DNA from: CAWIKY01 sp963836905
GTDB taxonomy: Bacteria > Pseudomonadota > Alphaproteobacteria > Caulobacterales > Hyphomonadaceae
Direction of reading: 5' to 3'
NCBI GenBank assembly: GCA_963836905.1
Contig: CAWIKY010000002.1
Location: forward strand, 84,550-148,549
DNA: 64,000 nucleotides
Of this stretch, positions 63,649 through 64,000 are shown piece by piece. The notes under the pieces are model-generated. The model was not told where the DNA came from. It was given only the letters and a program-made list of their open reading frames with translations, and searched no databases. The stretch's first letter is position 1. Every line of letters begins with the position of its first letter. Position numbers and translations under genes: made by a program.

Positions 63649-64000
63649 CTAGTAGCGGTAGTGCTCCGGCTTGAAGGGACCTTGCGGCGTCACCCCGATA
63701 TACGACGCCTGCTCGCCGGAAAGCTCCGTCAATTCTACGCCGAGCTTGTCGAGGTGCAGTCTGGCAACCTTTTCATCGAGCTCTTTTGGCAAGGTGTAGA
63801 CCTTGTTTTCGTACTCATCGCCGCGCTGCCAAAGCTCGATCTGCGCCAGCGTCTGGTTGGTGAAACTGGCCGACATCACGAATGACGGATGGCCGGTAGC
63901 GTTACCAAGGTTCACGAGCCGACCCTGCGAAAGCAGAATGATCCGGTTTCCGCCCGGGAACTCGATCATGTCGACCTGCGGCTTGATGTTCGTCCACTTA
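63649..64000 (-). CDS. ahcY: Adenosylhomocysteinase, C-terminal part, runs off the window
   Basis: The last 117 residues of S-adenosylhomocysteine hydrolase, which splits SAH into adenosine and homocysteine. The C-terminal signature is complete: NLGNATGHPSFVMSASFTNQ, then TLPKELDEKVARLHLDKLG and KPEHYRY at the very end. Reading continues in frame to the window edge (KWTNIKPQVDMIEFPGGNR). It is convergent to the damaged ALDH gene. In contrast to that gene it has no frame break in the part seen here. Confidence 0.95.
   Translation of the reverse strand, partial: KWTNIKPQVDMIEFPGGNRIILLSQGRLVNLGNATGHPSFVMSASFTNQTLAQIELWQRGDEYENKVYTLPKELDEKVARLHLDKLGVELTELSGEQASYIGVTPQGPFKPEHYRY

Noticed and set aside
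1..64000. Mobile elements, phage genes, tRNA and rRNA genes
   Set aside because: No transposase, integrase, inverted terminal repeats, tRNA cloverleaf or rRNA segment was recognised, so none is claimed.

Overview
The window looks like the chromosome of a Gram-negative alphaproteobacterium with about 55-60% GC. I lean towards a dimorphic or prosthecate lineage (Caulobacterales, Maricaulales/Hyphomonadales or Parvularculales), but I could not run a phylogeny. The reasons are gene order and content: an M23 endopeptidase overlapping a bactofilin; divergent secA next to parvulin, argJ and mutT; ubiG, lysC and ptsP side by side; a RodZ-like gene before ispG; a MoxR/DUF58 operon; a Flp pilin; large TonB-dependent receptors with S9 peptidases; and a GTTC-N7-GTTC motif of the alphaproteobacterial LexA type. 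I saw no transposase, prophage, CRISPR array, rRNA or tRNA, and no gene-free stretch longer than 300 bases.

Layout. 0-3.1 kb: AsmA/DUF3971-like protein (partial), Bcp peroxiredoxin, M23 peptidase and bactofilin. 3.1-5.9 kb: a two-gene DNA-repair operon (radical SAM protein and a DUF4130-UdgX fusion) behind a LexA-type box. 6-11.6 kb: a FabH-like synthase and a complete type I secretion set (ABC, adaptor, TolC). 11.6-18.4 kb (minus): HPPD, UvrD/PcrA helicase, ClC channel, AmpD-like amidase, EamA transporter. 18.4-24.5 kb (minus): a six-gene MoxR operon (DUF4129, DUF4350, MoxR, DUF58, SpoIIM, RDD). 24.6-30.2 kb: divergent S9 peptidase and TonB-dependent receptor, probably peptide use. 30.3-34.9 kb: free-Met sulfoxide reductase, glycine-rich cold-shock protein, CysQ, AccA, epoxide hydrolase. 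35-40.6 kb: SecA, parvulin lipoprotein, ArgJ, MutT, Flp pilin. 40.6-50.4 kb: methyltransferase, ComF, glutaredoxin, DUF1178, DUF924, UbiG, aspartate kinase, PtsP, RodZ-like, IspG. 50.4-64 kb: orphan histidine kinase, MFS transporter, SDR, PCD/DCoH, lipoprotein, HAD hydrolase, AGCS symporter, response regulator, M20 peptidase, Rieske oxygenase, a Zn-alcohol dehydrogenase/aldehyde dehydrogenase pair, and the end of ahcY.

A dominant property of this sequence is indels. At least fourteen otherwise well-conserved genes change frame, usually by one base and often in or beside a short homopolymer. In each case the continuation in another frame restores family motifs. Ten more lie within 2 kb of the ADH/ALDH pair. 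One deleted base also merges the parvulin and ArgJ genes into a false 753-residue protein. Substitution-type decay is not evident, so I think most are sequencing or assembly errors rather than natural pseudogenes. I give frame-corrected boundaries.

The most interesting biology is the putatively SOS-controlled radical SAM/UdgX operon, whose promoter region holds a LexA-type direct repeat and a hairpin over the ribosome binding site. Other points are a cold-shock domain fused to a long Gly/Arg-rich region, an alanine-type symporter with a tandem 28-residue repeat inserted before its last membrane segment, a receptor plug carrying two unusual cysteines, and a MoxR operon of unknown function.
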